64,000 nucleotides of DNA from the NCBI GenBank assembly GCA_963682025.1, contig OY821519.1, forward strand, positions 107,922,264 to 107,986,263, in the 5' to 3' direction. Shown here one piece after another: positions 47,041-59,800 of this stretch (positions are counted from its first letter, which is position 1; every line of letters starts with the position of its first letter). Position numbers and translations under genes: made by a program. The notes under the pieces are model-generated. The model was not told where the DNA came from. It saw nothing but the letters and a program-made list of their open reading frames with translations, and did not search any database. The DNA comes from Cordilura impudica. Its lineage: Eukaryota > Arthropoda > Insecta > Diptera > Scathophagidae.

Positions 47041-47755
47041 GTGTGTTCGGGGCAACATCTGTTTTACTTTATAGAGAAGTCACTCGTGCCAAACTCAGTT
47101 GAAGGTTTGCTAGACGTCTATAAATTGTGCAAAGCTGTTTTTTTTTCTCTTCAAATGCTCTTCTTATGAGACTTACAATTCTGTGACCTTGCTCAGTGGT
47201 GCTGTGTTTTTATGTAGAACAAAATAGATGTGCTGAAATATATTTTATAGGTCGGCGATTACTTTGAACGTGAGTGAATTGATTTGGAAGAATATAAAAA
47301 ATTTTTATTTGAAAGCAGAATTCATCTTTTCATTTGAACACGTTAGATTTTTTAAAAAATATGATTTCAAGATAAATATCATGTATTAATTTACTGGTTT
47401 TTATATATCGTTAGAGAGCATATTTTTTCAAAAATGAATTACAACCACTCAAAAATGAAATGCAAACCGAACAACCCTTAATAGTTATTTTAAAATCAAT
47501 TCGACGAAAATATCTCCTTTTAGCTCAATGACCTTAAAATCTAAATTTAAGAGCTACAACTCAATAATGAAAAAAAGGAAAAAATTATATTCGGTTTGGA
47601 CCGGCTATACGATACCCTATACCACAATACCCTATACCCAATCTTTTAGGTCCAACTAATTGGATATAGAAAATAAGCATACAACAAATTTGAGTGGCAT
47701 TGTTATTAATTTTTTGCTTCGAATATGAAAAATTCATATCGGATGCTATAAGTTT

Positions 47756-48087
47756 GTGGGGAGTATTGGTCATCATACCATTACATATTCCAGAAATCAA
47801 ACAGCGTTTAATACAAGGAACAATACGAATTTGCGAATTGCAAGGTGTAGATTGGAAACCACAAGACAGAGGGTGGAGCACATGGGTAGTTTGGAATACA
47901 ACAATCTTCCACAATATCTCAAAAATATTGAAAGAATATCAGTTTTTAAAAGAAAGATAAAAGAATATTTACTTGAAAATTTGGAAATGCTTCTTTCGTA
48001 GTTAAATATTGTAACTAAGAATATTGATCTCATTGTAGATATACAATTAATTACTTTCTATAGATAGAATTTTTTTTATTTTACTTA

Positions 48088-48123
<36 letters not shown>

Positions 48124-48320
48124 TTTTTCCTTTTTTTATTATATACATGATTATACATTATATACATAATTCTAAACTGAGTTATGTATATATTTAACTC
48201 TTGTTTAAAATATGCAAACTCGCCTCTATAATGTCCAATGGACGCTGAGGCACTAATTATTGAATTGTGAATTTATTTATTTTTTGGAATAAATATTATA
48301 TATAAACAAAAAAAAAAAAA
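47756..48320 (+). mobile_element. 5'-truncated LINE 3' end with poly(A)
   Basis: The frame 47756-48001 ends with TRNNTNLRIARCRLETTRQR and NNLPQYLKNIERISVFKRKI followed by KEYLLEN, the characteristic tail of CR1-like LINE ORF2 proteins. A 300-bp 3' UTR containing a TA microsatellite and an AATAAATATT signal ends in a run of 13 A (48308-48320). It is inserted into a DINE-like copy, whose two halves flank it (47578-47755 and 48321-48868). Confidence 0.72.
48092..48122. repeat. TA dinucleotide microsatellite
   Basis: About 14 uninterrupted TA units inside the 3' UTR of the truncated LINE. Confidence 0.9.
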
Positions 48321-48868
48321 CGTCAAAAAATAGACCGATTCTGACCATATTTGGCATGGTCACCAATTTTTGCAAATTTGAGAAAAATTTGTGCAATATT
48401 TTTGTTTTTTGATAAATTTAAATGAAGATGGGAAGCAACTTTATATGGTGGCTGTAATTAAGAATTATCTTATTGGGTTTATTTTTGGACCATTGATTAA
48501 TGAATGCAATGAACACAGACAAACCCAATATGATCGAGATCTATATGATAATTTGGATATTAAGACCATTTAAGTCGATCTCATAAGGATCATTGGTATG
48601 GGGACTAGATCTGAACATGAACCGATTGCACCAATTTCAATAGCGTTTATTCTATGACCGATAGAGCTTGTATAATAAATTTCATTAAATTATATTTGCG
48701 ATCTCTAGTTTGATTACATTGTGTGCATGGACACACAGACAGATGGATAGAGGACATCATTAAATCGAATCAGAAAGTGATTCTTAGTCGATCGGTATAA
48801 TAAAAGATCTAGATCAAACATCAGCATAAGGGCATTATACCATAACGACATAGTGATCGAGGGTATAG

Positions 48869-51618
48869 AAACGACTTTTTTAAAGAAAAATGGGAATAAA
48901 ATGATGACATTTTAGATTTTTTTAAAATCGTTAAACAAAAATTTGCGAATTTTTTTCTATCTTTTTATTTGCATATTTAAAGAGAAATTGTAGATAAAAA
49001 ATATCAATATTTCTTGTCATAAGAGATATGTTTTTAACTACAATTTGCCTCAATCTTCGAACTATTTCACAGTGTAATTATCCTTTAAATTGTAATACCT
49101 TTTAAATTTAAATTTAAATGATTTTTTTTTTGACCCGTATTGATTTTAATTTCTATATATTGTTTTTTATAGAAAAAATAAATTTCTATCCGAAAAATAC
49201 ATTATAACAACTTTCAGATTGTTGTATATTTTTATTATGCATGTGTAAAAAAAGAATGCTGATAAAACGACATAAAATTAAATGATGTACGTGGTTACAA
49301 AATTTTAAAAGCGTTTTGTAAACAGTTGCAATAATATATAGTAATGTTCCCATTTTCATTTCTTTTATTTAAGTCAATTCCCACAACTTCGAATAAAGAA
49401 AAAATAGTTACTGCGCCTAAAATATTCAACTCTATTACTGTTGAATTCACTTCATATTTGAATTTTCAGTTAGTGTCATCTAAATGAATATTAAAAACTT
49501 TATAAGCGAAACCCCTTTTTTAGTTTTGAACTCAATATTTATGAAAGAAACTTATATCTATATATACGAAAGACAAAAACAAAGTACTTGTAAGTAGGTT
49601 ACATCATGACTTTGGCACAAAACTAGCATGTTGCAATATACATACTTACATAAAATCTCATTAAGGATGCGTATAATAACAAAAATTAAAAAAATATATT
49701 TATTGAGGCGTATGAGTAACTTTTTTTATTTTAAGGTTAGTGACGTTGCCGTCATAAAAATTATGTAAATTTAATGAATGCACTTTTTTGTGACTATGAT
49801 ACCAAACACAAAATATGTATTTACATATATATATATATATATGGCACAAACTAACATTATCGTTGACGCCATCATGCTTATAAAAATCACCATCATCATC
49901 TTCATCGTTGTCATAAACAACACTGCTGCCAGCAACCAGTAGTTTAATTGAAACAGTAACAGAGCAACAACTAAAGGAATATACTCCTACATGGGGTTTA
50001 TTCAAAAATGCCACATTGTATAGAAGAACTAACTATGAGTGGCAAATTTTTCAGTTGAGAGTTTTTCATTAAGGTTTATTATATTTTCCAGCAGTTTTTT
50101 CTTCAAATATTAAATATTTTCTTAATAAAGTGTAGAAACTTATCAACAAAAGTGAGGGCTGTACAAACTTTCCTCAAAGTCAAGTGATTACTTTAAAAAT
50201 TAGAGATGGAATTTTTTTCTATTCAGTTCTCGAAAATACGTTTTAAAAGGATAATTAATAAATTGCATTTGTATATTAAGTTATGGGTCTGTCGAATAGG
50301 TTTTTTTTTTATAGAAAACGTTTTCGAATGTATATTCATTGATATGGCTTACCTATGTTGTTTGCTAGTCAGCCAAAAAATAGCACAACCCTGCACTGAA
50401 ATCAGGCCGTTGTAATTGCATTTTCTATATGTTTAACAAGCAACAAAAGCTGTAATGAAAATTTCACCAGAGCAAAGCAATAATATCCCCCCTGGTATTA
50501 TACTTGTTTTCTTTGGCATGTATGTAATTTATGCAGCAACTTTCTATGAGCATTTGACTTTCTGTTATCTCTATCTCAAGATCGTCGCATTCTTCATTGC
50601 CACCATAAATATGTGTTATGTTTAAGAGATTTCAACATTAAATTATAAATTCAATTTAACATAAGTAAGAAGTACGGGCTTTGCAAAAGGAAATTGTGAA
50701 GAAAATTTTTGCTGCGTGTTGAAAGATAATACAATATATATATTAGGGTGACAGCGGTTTTTATGAAAAAAATTTTTTGATCGAATTTTGAGCTGTGCGG
50801 TTCGGATTATTGTGACACTGGATCTAAAACTTTAGTGCGACAAATTTAAGCCAAATTGGACAATGCCGTCTCGATGCGCATTGAATTCGAATTTCAGAAA
50901 TGAATTTATATGCAAAATTATCAACTTTTCACAAAAATTTTGATATTAATAAGTGCGGTTCAATTAAATTAATTAATAAACCATAATCTAGAGTAAATTG
51001 TCTTTCTAATAAAACAACAAAATCTATTATCGGTGGAAAAACAGCCAAGAACACTTGATTAAGAAAATCGAGCTTACATTTTTAAAGACATTGAAGTAAT
51101 TTGCAACATACATATATACAATAATTTTGCATTCTCCTGACCTTTAAAATAAAAATATAATAAATATTTTGCATCTTGCATATTGCTATGCCGCACTGTA
51201 GCTGAAAATTTGATTTCATTGATTTCAAAAGTCTATTTTTTTTTGGCACCGATTTTTAAAGTTTTAATGTCCTTTTGTAGCCAATATATCCAATATATCT
51301 AATTGTGGGCGTGGCATGCTGTCGAACGCAACTGTTTTTTTAATTTCAGAAAAAGGTGATTTTTTTTATTTTTTATCAAAAATAAATGGTTACTACTCGC
51401 AAGTTGTCATCGATAATGACCTGCGGTCTTTTCAAATCGCGTTCGAATCAATTTTCTGAAAAATTATAAGAAATCATTGTATGAGATGGGAACTACGTTG
51501 TATTGAGATTTTATAATAATTTATTGACCTAATATATAAACAAGTGGGTAAAATTTTGATATAATTATTATAGAATTTAATTTTATTAAAACGAGTTATT
51601 TATATATGTGAAGTTAAT
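48869..51618. other. No gene recognised
   Basis: AT-rich. ATTAGGGTGACAGCGGTTTT at 50743 resembles the start of insect DNA transposons, but no partner end was found. Confidence 0.45.
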
Positions 51619-51939
51619 TTAACCCATTTTCGGCCGCGAAACATAAATGCCATCCGATTTGAATGAAATTTAAGATCTTAGCTAATTAGAGGTTTCTGAA
51701 CTCAAATCCGTTGTTAGAATTCATCTAACTCACCTGAGATCGTCAGAACATGGTGTCCGCAAGCGCAAACGTTAGCCACTATTCGACATTATTATTCATT
51801 GCTGGTAAAAAGTTTAAATGATCTTGTTTTTCGTATTTCAATAAGTAAAACTGATATAATAATCAATTTTAACACATTTTTATTATGGTTAAAGTAAGTA
51901 TATTTATTAAGAAAATAGGTTACAGTTTTTGTTATAGAA

Positions 51940-52992
51940 AATTAATTTTGGTGATATGCTTCAAAGCACTTAGGATGCAAATGAACATTACATTTTTTGC
52001 ACATCATTTTATTGCCTTTCCACACGATTTCAATCTACAGCGTCTGGGTTTGCCGTCTTTCTTCTCGACGGGAATGTGCTCGCAATCCACTCTTGGCATT
52101 CTACGTGGTGAAAATTCTGGAGAATTGTCTTCTCTTTTACATGACAATAAAAGTTTTTTTGCTATTATCACGCGAAAATTTTTTTGTGGCATTGGTTTTT
52201 CATTTTTTTCCTTTGCAACAAAGCAATGTAGCTCCCATGCGTTGACAAGAGAAGAGCTTAATATAGAAATAAATAAAGGTCAATACCACTTTTTTGAACG
52301 GATGTTTCTTCTGTACTTTTGCAACGCGTTGTCCTGTAAATCGACGCTCCCATGCCTTGGTTATAATTTTAAAACATACGTGGCTGCTGATAATTTCCGA
52401 ATTTTCCATCTCTTTACAGAGTGCATTGACTCAATTTGGTCAAAGTTTGTACAGACTCTCACTTCCTTGTTATTAGCCCAACGACAAACTAGCACATTAT
52501 TAGCTTTGTCGAATTTGAAATCAGACCCACCACGGTTTAACTGATTTCCTGTTTTTAACGGTGCTTTTCCAATTCTGTTGTTGCGGACAGTTCCAGTTGC
52601 ACAAATTTGCTTTTTAACTCAGCAAACACATCAGCTGATGGGACGTGAAAAAATTGTCGAAGTAAACTCTATGTCTATGAGGATTTTCGATATTTCTCGA
52701 TAGCCTTAGTACAAGGTCTGCGCCCAAACCGATTTGGCGATCATAATTGTCGCTGGCACCGGCATACGGTATACAGGTATACAGATAGCCGCTTGCAGAG
52801 CAAAGACACCACAATTTGTAACCAAACCAGATTGGTTTGTTTCGTATGTACATCTTACATAAGTGGAGACCAAAATATGGAACCATTTGTTCATGGATAA
52901 GCAAATCGGCACTCCATACGCCACACTTCATGAATTTTTGGTTTGCCATATCAATCAATGGTCTAACCTGGAGAATAAATAAATAAATAAAA
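51940..52992 (-). pseudogene. Third piggyBac transposase remnant with C-terminal zinc finger
   Basis: On the minus strand an exon begins after an acceptor (ATTTATTCTCCAG, ending near 52968) with VRPLIDMANQKF. It runs through NKPIWFGYKLWCLCSASGYL and VYFDNFFTSHQLM (52614-52650, a catalytic Asp context). After a frameshift near 52615 it continues with CATGTVRNNRIGKAPLKTG, SVKRWKIRKLS, then GSVDLQDNALQKYRR and SKKWYWPLF (third Asp context), with stops in between. A Cys/His-rich tail (RCRLKSCGKAI, CKKC, HPKCFEAYH) reaches about 51950. The 5' half of the gene was not found upstream. TTAACCC at 51619 could be one element end and GGGTTAA near 53015 the other, but the inverted match is only 7-8 bp, so boundaries are uncertain. 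Confidence 0.72.
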
Positions 52993-53259
52993 AAACAGAA
53001 TGGAAATGGGTTAATGAGTTTCAAGATTATTATCAAAAAATAATTATGAGTTGAAAGAGTTGTTTATTTAATATTTCATAAACGGCCTAGACCCACTCAA
53101 ATGCCTATTTTAAATTGGTATTCTATTTTTTGAACTTTTGGTAAAAAGTATTTGTTAATCATTTTGGATGCGAAAAATACTTATCAGATATGGATTTATT
53201 TTTTTAATTTTAGAATTCTATACACGCATCGTTTACTTCTTTGAATTTCTTTTATAACT

Positions 53260-54410
53260 ATACTTACTAGCAGATTCCAGCGCTCGAAATTCGAGTGAAA
53301 TTTCTAGGCAGCTTTATTTTTTAACTTAGCCAATTCACAAACCAACACTTTTATGGTTTATTATTATTGTGAATGAAGATAACAAACTCATTAACAAACA
53401 CATTAACCAATTTATTATAACACACATAGCATATGTATAATTTTATGTGTGTGTTAGTAGCAACTTTAAATGCAATTTAAAATATAGGAAAAAATTTAAA
53501 AAATCTGTAATTCTGCAAAACAGTTAAAAAGAAATACCTTTCAAATAATATGCGTTTGGCCAAAATCTAGTTAAAATGGTAGCACAAAACATCGGTCACA
53601 AGAAATCGCCTAACCTGTTAATATTATAGATAAGTTCATCGTTTGTTTGTTTGTAAGAGGTTAAATCCGTGACTACTCATCTGATTTTAAAAATGTTTGC
53701 TCCAATATTTAGAAAGCTTTTTAAGCATTGACATTTGCTATAATTTTTTGATATTTTTAGTAGGCGTGGCTCCTCCCATATAAAGAGAATTTTTATTATC
53801 ATATATATTGAGTACCATGACGGAGAGAGGTTTGCGAACTTGTGTGATGTCACCTATTATTTATGTTATTAGCAATGCGAAAAATGTGCGGGATCAGATA
53901 AGTGGGCGTGGCACCTCCCAAACAAAGTAATAATTCAATATTATATATCTCGAGTACTATGATAGACACAGCATTGCAATGTTATCTGAGGTCATCTATT
54001 ATAAATATGCGTAGTCTTACAGAGAATGGGCGGACCAATGGGCACGGCACCGCCCTTACAAAGTAAATATATAATATCATATAACTGATGAACAATAAAG
54101 GGAAATCTCAACACTTTGCACGAGTCCATTAGATATTAATGAAGTACTACGAAAGTGACAGTCTTGAAAGTTTTAGCAAGTACATTAATTATCAACTTGA
54201 TTAGTTGTGGAAAATACGGGCAGAATCGCCAAATTCAAAAATAGCCAAATTCAAAAATTGCCAAAACCAAAAATCGCCAAAACCGAAATAAAAATCGCCA
54301 AAACAAAAATTTTCAAAATCACAAAAGTGCAAAATCAAAAAACGCTAAAATCAAAAATCGCCAAAATCAAAAACCGCTGAAATGAAAAATTGTCAAATGA
54401 TATTCTAAAT
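53260..54410 (+). mobile_element. Third dispersed repeat family, near-complete copy
   Basis: Left part starts CTAGCAGATTCCAGCGCTCG, passes through GTGTTAGTAGCAACTTTAAA and CGGTCACAAGAAATCGCC. The middle has units of about 120-140 bp containing GGGCGTGGCACCTCCCA and CTCGAGTACTATGATAGA. The tail (54225-54400) is a degenerate 14-16 bp array of AAAATCGCCAAAAC type. It is non-coding. The repeated GTGGGCGTGGC blocks recall the central repeats of Drosophila INE-1, so it may be another Helitron-like family. Confidence 0.6.
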
Positions 54411-55408
54411 TAAAGGCCAATAGTTAAGTGTTGCCAAACTCAATTTAGAAAATCCATGTTCTTCTCATGGGCAGCCATATGTACCTTGATTCAGAGTACG
54501 AACGACGAAAATTTGATATTTGTTGCACCGAATGAAAAAATAAATATATTGTATATCAGCAAGCATTGAAATAAAAAAAATATAAAATAAACGCAAACGT
54601 ATAAACTGACTAATGTAGGAGGCATTTTGTAGTGCTTTTGCTAAACTTTCATCTATGGTCAGTTCTACAACTGACAAGATGCTTATTATTTCTAGTTAAT
54701 TGAAATTTCGAAGTTAGCTCCAGTTTATGTTATTATTGTAATCAATTTTCGAAAATAAACAATTTATTTTAAACCTAATTAAATTTTTTGACAACAAAAC
54801 CATTTTGGAATTAATTCGTATATTTTATGAAAGCAAACATTACGATGCGCTTAAATTTTGTAAGAAAAACTCTTAGGTGAATTTGAAAAATTCGAATTTT
54901 TCTATAAAAATTCAAACCGAAACGCAAACCCAAAAGATAAAAACTGAGGGCCTAAGGCTAATGGAAGCTTTATTATATACAATACTTAATTATTGCATCG
55001 ATTTAAGTTTCTATTACTGAGATATTATCTTTACGTTTTCATAAATCGGAATACATTTTAATGACTAATAATGTCCTCATTATAAAAAAAAAAAAATAAT
55101 AGAAAGTATTTACTCTCATTTTTAAGTGCTTTTAAATCACTAAAAATTTAAAGGCACGTGATGATATGATGTAAAGCGTCTACGAAAATGAGAACCTTCA
55201 TAAGAACTGGTGCTAGACCTTGCACTTTAATAAGGCGACGTTAAGCGTAAATAAGCAGCATGTGACAATTTTACGATAAGTTCTGTGACAGGTGACAACC
55301 GGCCAATGTGCCTAGCATATGTAATCGCATAGTAAATGTGCAACGTCCTAGATCTGCTGCGTATTTTTTTATATCATTTAGCATTTTAAATTTAGGTTAC
55401 CATTTTCA
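54411..55408. other. No gene recognised
   Basis: AT-rich sequence with only short random frames; nothing supported. Confidence 0.5.
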
Positions 55409-55740
55409 TACCCTATACCACTGTGTAGCCAGGGTGTAATGAGTTTGTGCTGATGTTTCTATCCGTCTGTCCGTCCGTCAGTGTATCCATGTTAAGCTTG
55501 TATTCGAACTACAGGCCGCAAATATGAATATATTTTGATGAAATTTAGTATCGAAGTTTATCGGCCATTGGAAGAATGCTACTGAAATTGGTAAAAATCG
55601 GTACCTGTGAAGATATAGTCCCCACACAAATGTCCCTGTGAGATCGACATAAATTGCCAAATATTCAAATTATCATACAGAGCTCGATCAAAGTGGGTTT
55701 GTGTATATTTATTACATCCATTTATCAGTAGTCCAAAAAT
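55409..55740 (+). mobile_element. DINE-1-like fragment, 3' truncated
   Basis: The 5' part only: CATACCCTATACCACTGTGT, a GTCTGTCCGTCCGTCAGTGT array, and homology ends at AGTAGTCCAAAAATAC. Confidence 0.65.
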
Positions 55741-55916
55741 ACAGAAAGAGAATGCAAGCAGTTAAAAAATTAGTCTTATTTAAAATTTTAACTCTTAGTA
55801 TATCTTTCTTTAATGGGTGTGTAGTTCCTGAACTTTAACTCTGATTAGCCTAACGAATTACATAATTTTTGTGTATCTAATTTTTGTGTATCCCTTCGAA
55901 TGTTCTTTCTTTCACA

Positions 55917-56330
55917 TCTATAATATTAATAGGCTAGGCGATTTCTTCTGACTGATGTTTTGTTCTACCGTTTTATCCCGATTTTGACCAAACGTATATC
56001 ATTTGAAACGTATAGTAGTTCCTTTTAGCCGATTTGCAGATTTACAGTTTTTTTAAATTTTTTCTTTATTTTGAGTAAATTGCATTTAAAGTTGCTACTA
56101 ACACATACATACAATTATACAATGATATGTGTGTGTTTATTAAATTTGTTAATGTGTTTGAAATAAAAATGAGTTTGTTTTTTGTGTTGATTTTTGAATT
56201 GGCTATAATTGATTAGAATACTTTTAGGGTCTTTATTTAATGAAAAAATAAAATTTCCTAGAATTTGCGCATGAATTTCGAGGGCTGGAATCTGCCAGTT
56301 AGTAAATAAATAGTTTCGTTTTTGTGGGAT
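55917..56330 (-). mobile_element. Third repeat family, left part, inverted
   Basis: Inverse complement of the left part seen at 53260-53640 (GGCGATTTCTTCTGACTGATGTT ... CGAGGGCTGGAATCTGCCAG). It is directly followed by the family's right part in the opposite orientation. Confidence 0.6.
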
Positions 56331-56369
56331 TAAGTATTTAAATATTTAGATGTCATTAAATATTTAGTT

Positions 56370-57365
56370 TGTATGGGAGGTGCTATGCCCGCAAGTCTGA
56401 TGTCACCCACTTTTGTCTCGACTACGCACACTAATAACTAATAAGCTCACAAAAAGTTTAAATTTAAATTTTAGCACGAAAGCTCTTATGGTCATTCGGC
56501 ACAAGCGAGAGCACCATAACGAACTTTCTGTGAGTTCATAAGTTATCAACGTGGCTACTCGGAAAAAATGGGCGGGATAAGATCAGTGGGCGTGGTACCC
56601 CCATAAAAATTAAATTTATAATGTCATATATCTGGAGTACTGTATTAGTGAAAGCCTTGGGACTTTGTCTGAGTTTATGAGTTATTAATGTTAGTAGTCT
56701 GACAAAAAAAGGGCGGCATCGGAAAAATGGTCGTTTCACCCCATACAAAGTAAATATATATGTCATATAACTGGAGTACTATAATAGACGAAGCCTTGAG
56801 ACTTTGTTTGAATTTATAAGTTATTAATGTGAAAAGTCGGACAAAAATGGGCCGTGGCACCTCCCATACAAAAAAATATGATGTACTATGAAAATGACAG
56901 TCTTGAAACTTTTGACAAGTTCATTAATTACCTCTGCGAGTAATCGTGTAATATATGGGTGGAAACACCAAATTCAAAAATCGCCAAAACCGAAAATCGC
57001 GAATAAGAAAAATCGCCAAAATCACAAATCGAAAAAAAATCGCCAAAATTAAGAATAAAAAAAAAATCGGTAAAGCCAAAAATCGGCAAAACGAAAATCA
57101 CGAATGACAAAACTCGTCATTATAAAAAAAAAAAAAAAAAAAAAAAACAAAACAAAAAACAAAAAACGCTAAAGCCAAAAATCGATAAAAACAAAAATCG
57201 ATAAATCAAAAATCGTCAATAAAATATCACAAAATAAAAATCGCCAAAATCAAAAATAGCAACAACAACAAAAAAAAAAAAAAAAAAATCGCCATAATTA
57301 AAATTCGCCATCCTACAATCGCAAAGTCAAAAATCGACAATTAAAAATCGTCAAAGAACAAAGTA
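56370..57365 (+). mobile_element. Third repeat family, right part with tandem units and AAAATCGCC tail
   Basis: Three units of about 110-130 bp (GGGCGTGGTACCCCCAT, CTGGAGTACTGTATTAG, GAAGCCTTGAGACTTTG), then a degenerate AAAATCGCCAAAAC array from 56970 to 57355 that includes a 24-A run at 57124-57147. Confidence 0.6.
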
Positions 57366-57465
57366 AATAAAATGGTTTTCTGACAAATTTAGTCCTAGTT
57401 TATTTGTTTCGGTTACGATGGTTGTAGCGAAGCGCATCGGATTGCTGCTAGTTTATATGTATATA

Positions 57466-59362
57466 CAGTGTACTCTCTCCTTACGGACATCTTTCTTAAA
57501 CGGACACCTCCCATAAACGGAAACTTGTTCTTACGATTTTTTTATTTTTCCCTCTTAAGCGGACAACCCTCCCATAGCCGGACGCGGACACTTTTTTCCC
57601 ACACCAAAGGGCATTTTAGTTCCCCATAACCGGACAGCTTATAACACTTTAACAAGGAGACACTGTTTTTCTGTTTACTCTTGTCAATATCCGAACTTCT
57701 GTTGCTTATTCAATAATGCTTGTATGTATAAAGGGGAATCCCTAGATACAAAGTGACAACAAGTCTTGCATTAATGCATGCATTTATATTTTCATATTGT
57801 ATACTTGAATCGCTATGCCTAAAGCAGCGTTGACTATTAAAGACAAAGTTAATGTTATTGAAATTCATAAAAATGAAAAACTAGGTGTATGCGAGTTAGC
57901 AAAGAAATGTAAAGTCAGCAAAACTCAAGCTGCTTGCATTATCAAAAACAAAGACCAAATTTTAAGATTGTGGGACACTGATGTCAATCCGGAGAGAAAA
58001 AGCAGTATGCTGAAGCCCAAAGGCTTTAACATTAATAAATTGTGCTACGAATGGTTTGTGATGGCTCCAAATAAAGGCATACCTTTGTCGGGCTAAAGAA
58101 ATTGCAGAGAGACTGAATTACGCCGATTGTAGTGCATCACCTAGTTGCCTGGAAAGGTTCAAAAAACGACATAACATAACCTATCGTGCAATTTTTGGGA
58201 GAAGCCGCTTGTATCAACCAAGAAGATGTCAAAAGTTTTACCGAAAAAGTGCCACCTTTGATTGAAGAATATGATTTGCAAGATATTTATAATGCAGATG
58301 AATTTGGCTTGATTTTTCGTGCATTACCCTATAAAACATTTGCATTAAAAGGTGAGATATGCGCTAGCGGAAAAATGGCCATTGATAGGCTCACGACAGT
58401 GCACTGCGTCAATGTGGTTGGAGAAAAGGAACGTCTTTTTGTTATTGGGAAAGCTGCAAAGCCTCGGGCGTTTCGCAACATTAATTTAAGCAATTTACCA
58501 GTTACGGGGCGGTCAAACAAAAAGGGTTGGATGACATCTGATTTGATGATTGATTTTCTAGTGTAGTTCAATAAAAAAATGCAGCCTCTCATCCTCGCGA
58601 TCTCAAATTGAAAAATGTTAAAGTTATTTTTCTCCCAGCAAACACAACAGCATTTTGTCAGCTCCTGGTTAGAAATACTTTAACTTTTTGTACAAATCAT
58701 TATTTTGAAAAAATATTTTGTTGCAGATGGAAAATGCAAATTCTGCTTCGGATTTATCAAAGTCAATAAATTTGCTATATGTTGTTTATTTCATACACAA
58801 AGCGTGTGAGTAAGTGAGTCAACAAACAAAAAAAAATTATTTCAGGAAAGCTGGTTTTGCGAAAAAAGATATCCCCGATGATAATAGCGGTTGGACAGCA
58901 GAATATGAGCTTCTACTATCAGCACTTAGTACTGAAGAGAAAGTGAAATTGATGACAAGTTAACTTCTTATAAAGAAGCTTATTTAGCTATAAGAAATCT
59001 AAAAGCTTTTTCTTTACATCACAGCGACCTTAAAGGTGTTCAGTATCTTACTGACCTTCAAATACATCTTCAAGATATTGAAATTAAAGCAAAAACTCAC
59101 CAAGCTAAAATTTATGACTTTTTTAAATTCATTCTAATACCTTACATAACTATTTTTTTCATTTTTCGAAAAAATGTTAATGAAAATTCTGTTTACTTTG
59201 TCTAATATTTGTACGTTCTTATTTTGGAAATAAAACTGATTAAAGATAAAAACATTACAAATTAATTTTTTCTCTTTTTGTACTTCTCTCATAAGCGGAC
59301 ATCTTTCATAAGCGGACAGATTTGTCAGTCCCTTAGGTCTCCGGTTAAGAGAGAATACACTA
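57466..59362 (+). mobile_element. Second, decayed pogo/Tigger element
   Basis: Left end CAGTGTACTCTCTCCTTACG at 57466, preceded by TA (57464-57465); the right end near 59362 is its imperfect inverted copy (reading inward TAGTGTATTCTCTCTTAACC). Repeated subterminal ACGGACA/AAGCGGACA-type units occur near both ends. The right TA duplication is no longer visible (GA instead). The interior carries remnants of a Tigger-like transposase. It is clearly older than the copy at 9.8-12.0 kb. Confidence 0.8.
57815..58975 (+). pseudogene. Tigger-like transposase remnant
   Basis: The first piece (57815-58096) starts MPKAALTIKDKVNVIEIHKN and carries a helix-turn-helix (VCELAKKCKVSKTQAACIIKN). After a frameshift near 58090 the frame continues with KEIAERLNYADC and a WLERFKKRHN-like CENP-B helix, then 58186-58566 has YNADEFGLIFRALP (first catalytic Asp context), KAAKPRAF and KGWMTSDLMIDFL. 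Beyond a stop at 58564 only fragments remain: a piece like LKNVKVIFLPANTTAF ends abruptly near 58660, so the third Asp region is deleted, and a C-terminal segment KAGFAKKDIPDDNSGW lies at about 58850-58960. Several stops and frameshifts mean it is dead. Family call rests on NADE...GL and the DNA-binding helices. Confidence 0.75.
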
Positions 59363-59800
59363 GACATATATTTTTATTCGATTTGAGTTTTTGCAATAAG
59401 CATAATAGTTTTTTTTAATTAAAGGCATAAAGCTAAATGTTCTGCCTTCATTGTCATGGTATCTGTTCCAAATTTCATTTCTATATCAACACGAAGAGAT
59501 TAGAAAAATTAAATTTTTTAAAAGAATTCTCACATGACATTTCAGTTGAGTTTCTACAGATTATTAAATTTGTTTTGGTAACAAAGAATAACGTTTAGTG
59601 TATAATGTTTTTTAGTGAGAGAAATAAGCACAACGTTAACTATACCAAGTGCTACATTTACCAAATGGCTCGAAATATTTTCATTATGTTTTTAAGTAAT
59701 TATTATAATTTAATTTTTAAGTGTTCTTTTTTATTTTTTTGTTTTTATTTTTATTTTCATTTTTATTTTTATATTAATTTATTTTTTCATTTTGCTATAG

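Larger units (their letters stand above)
47578..48868 (-). mobile_element. DINE-1-like repeat interrupted by a LINE
   Basis: The inverted copy starts at TTATATTCGGTTTGGACCGG and ends at GATCGAGGGTATAG; the LINE 3' end (47756-48320) splits it after ATAAGTTTGTGGGGAG. Confidence 0.68.

Noticed and set aside
49700..50014. Minus-strand 104-residue frame
   Set aside because: Codon content follows AT-rich and microsatellite sequence; no domain, splice or conservation signal.
50743..50763. Element end ATTAGGGTGACAGCGG
   Set aside because: No inverted partner, target duplication or coding content nearby.
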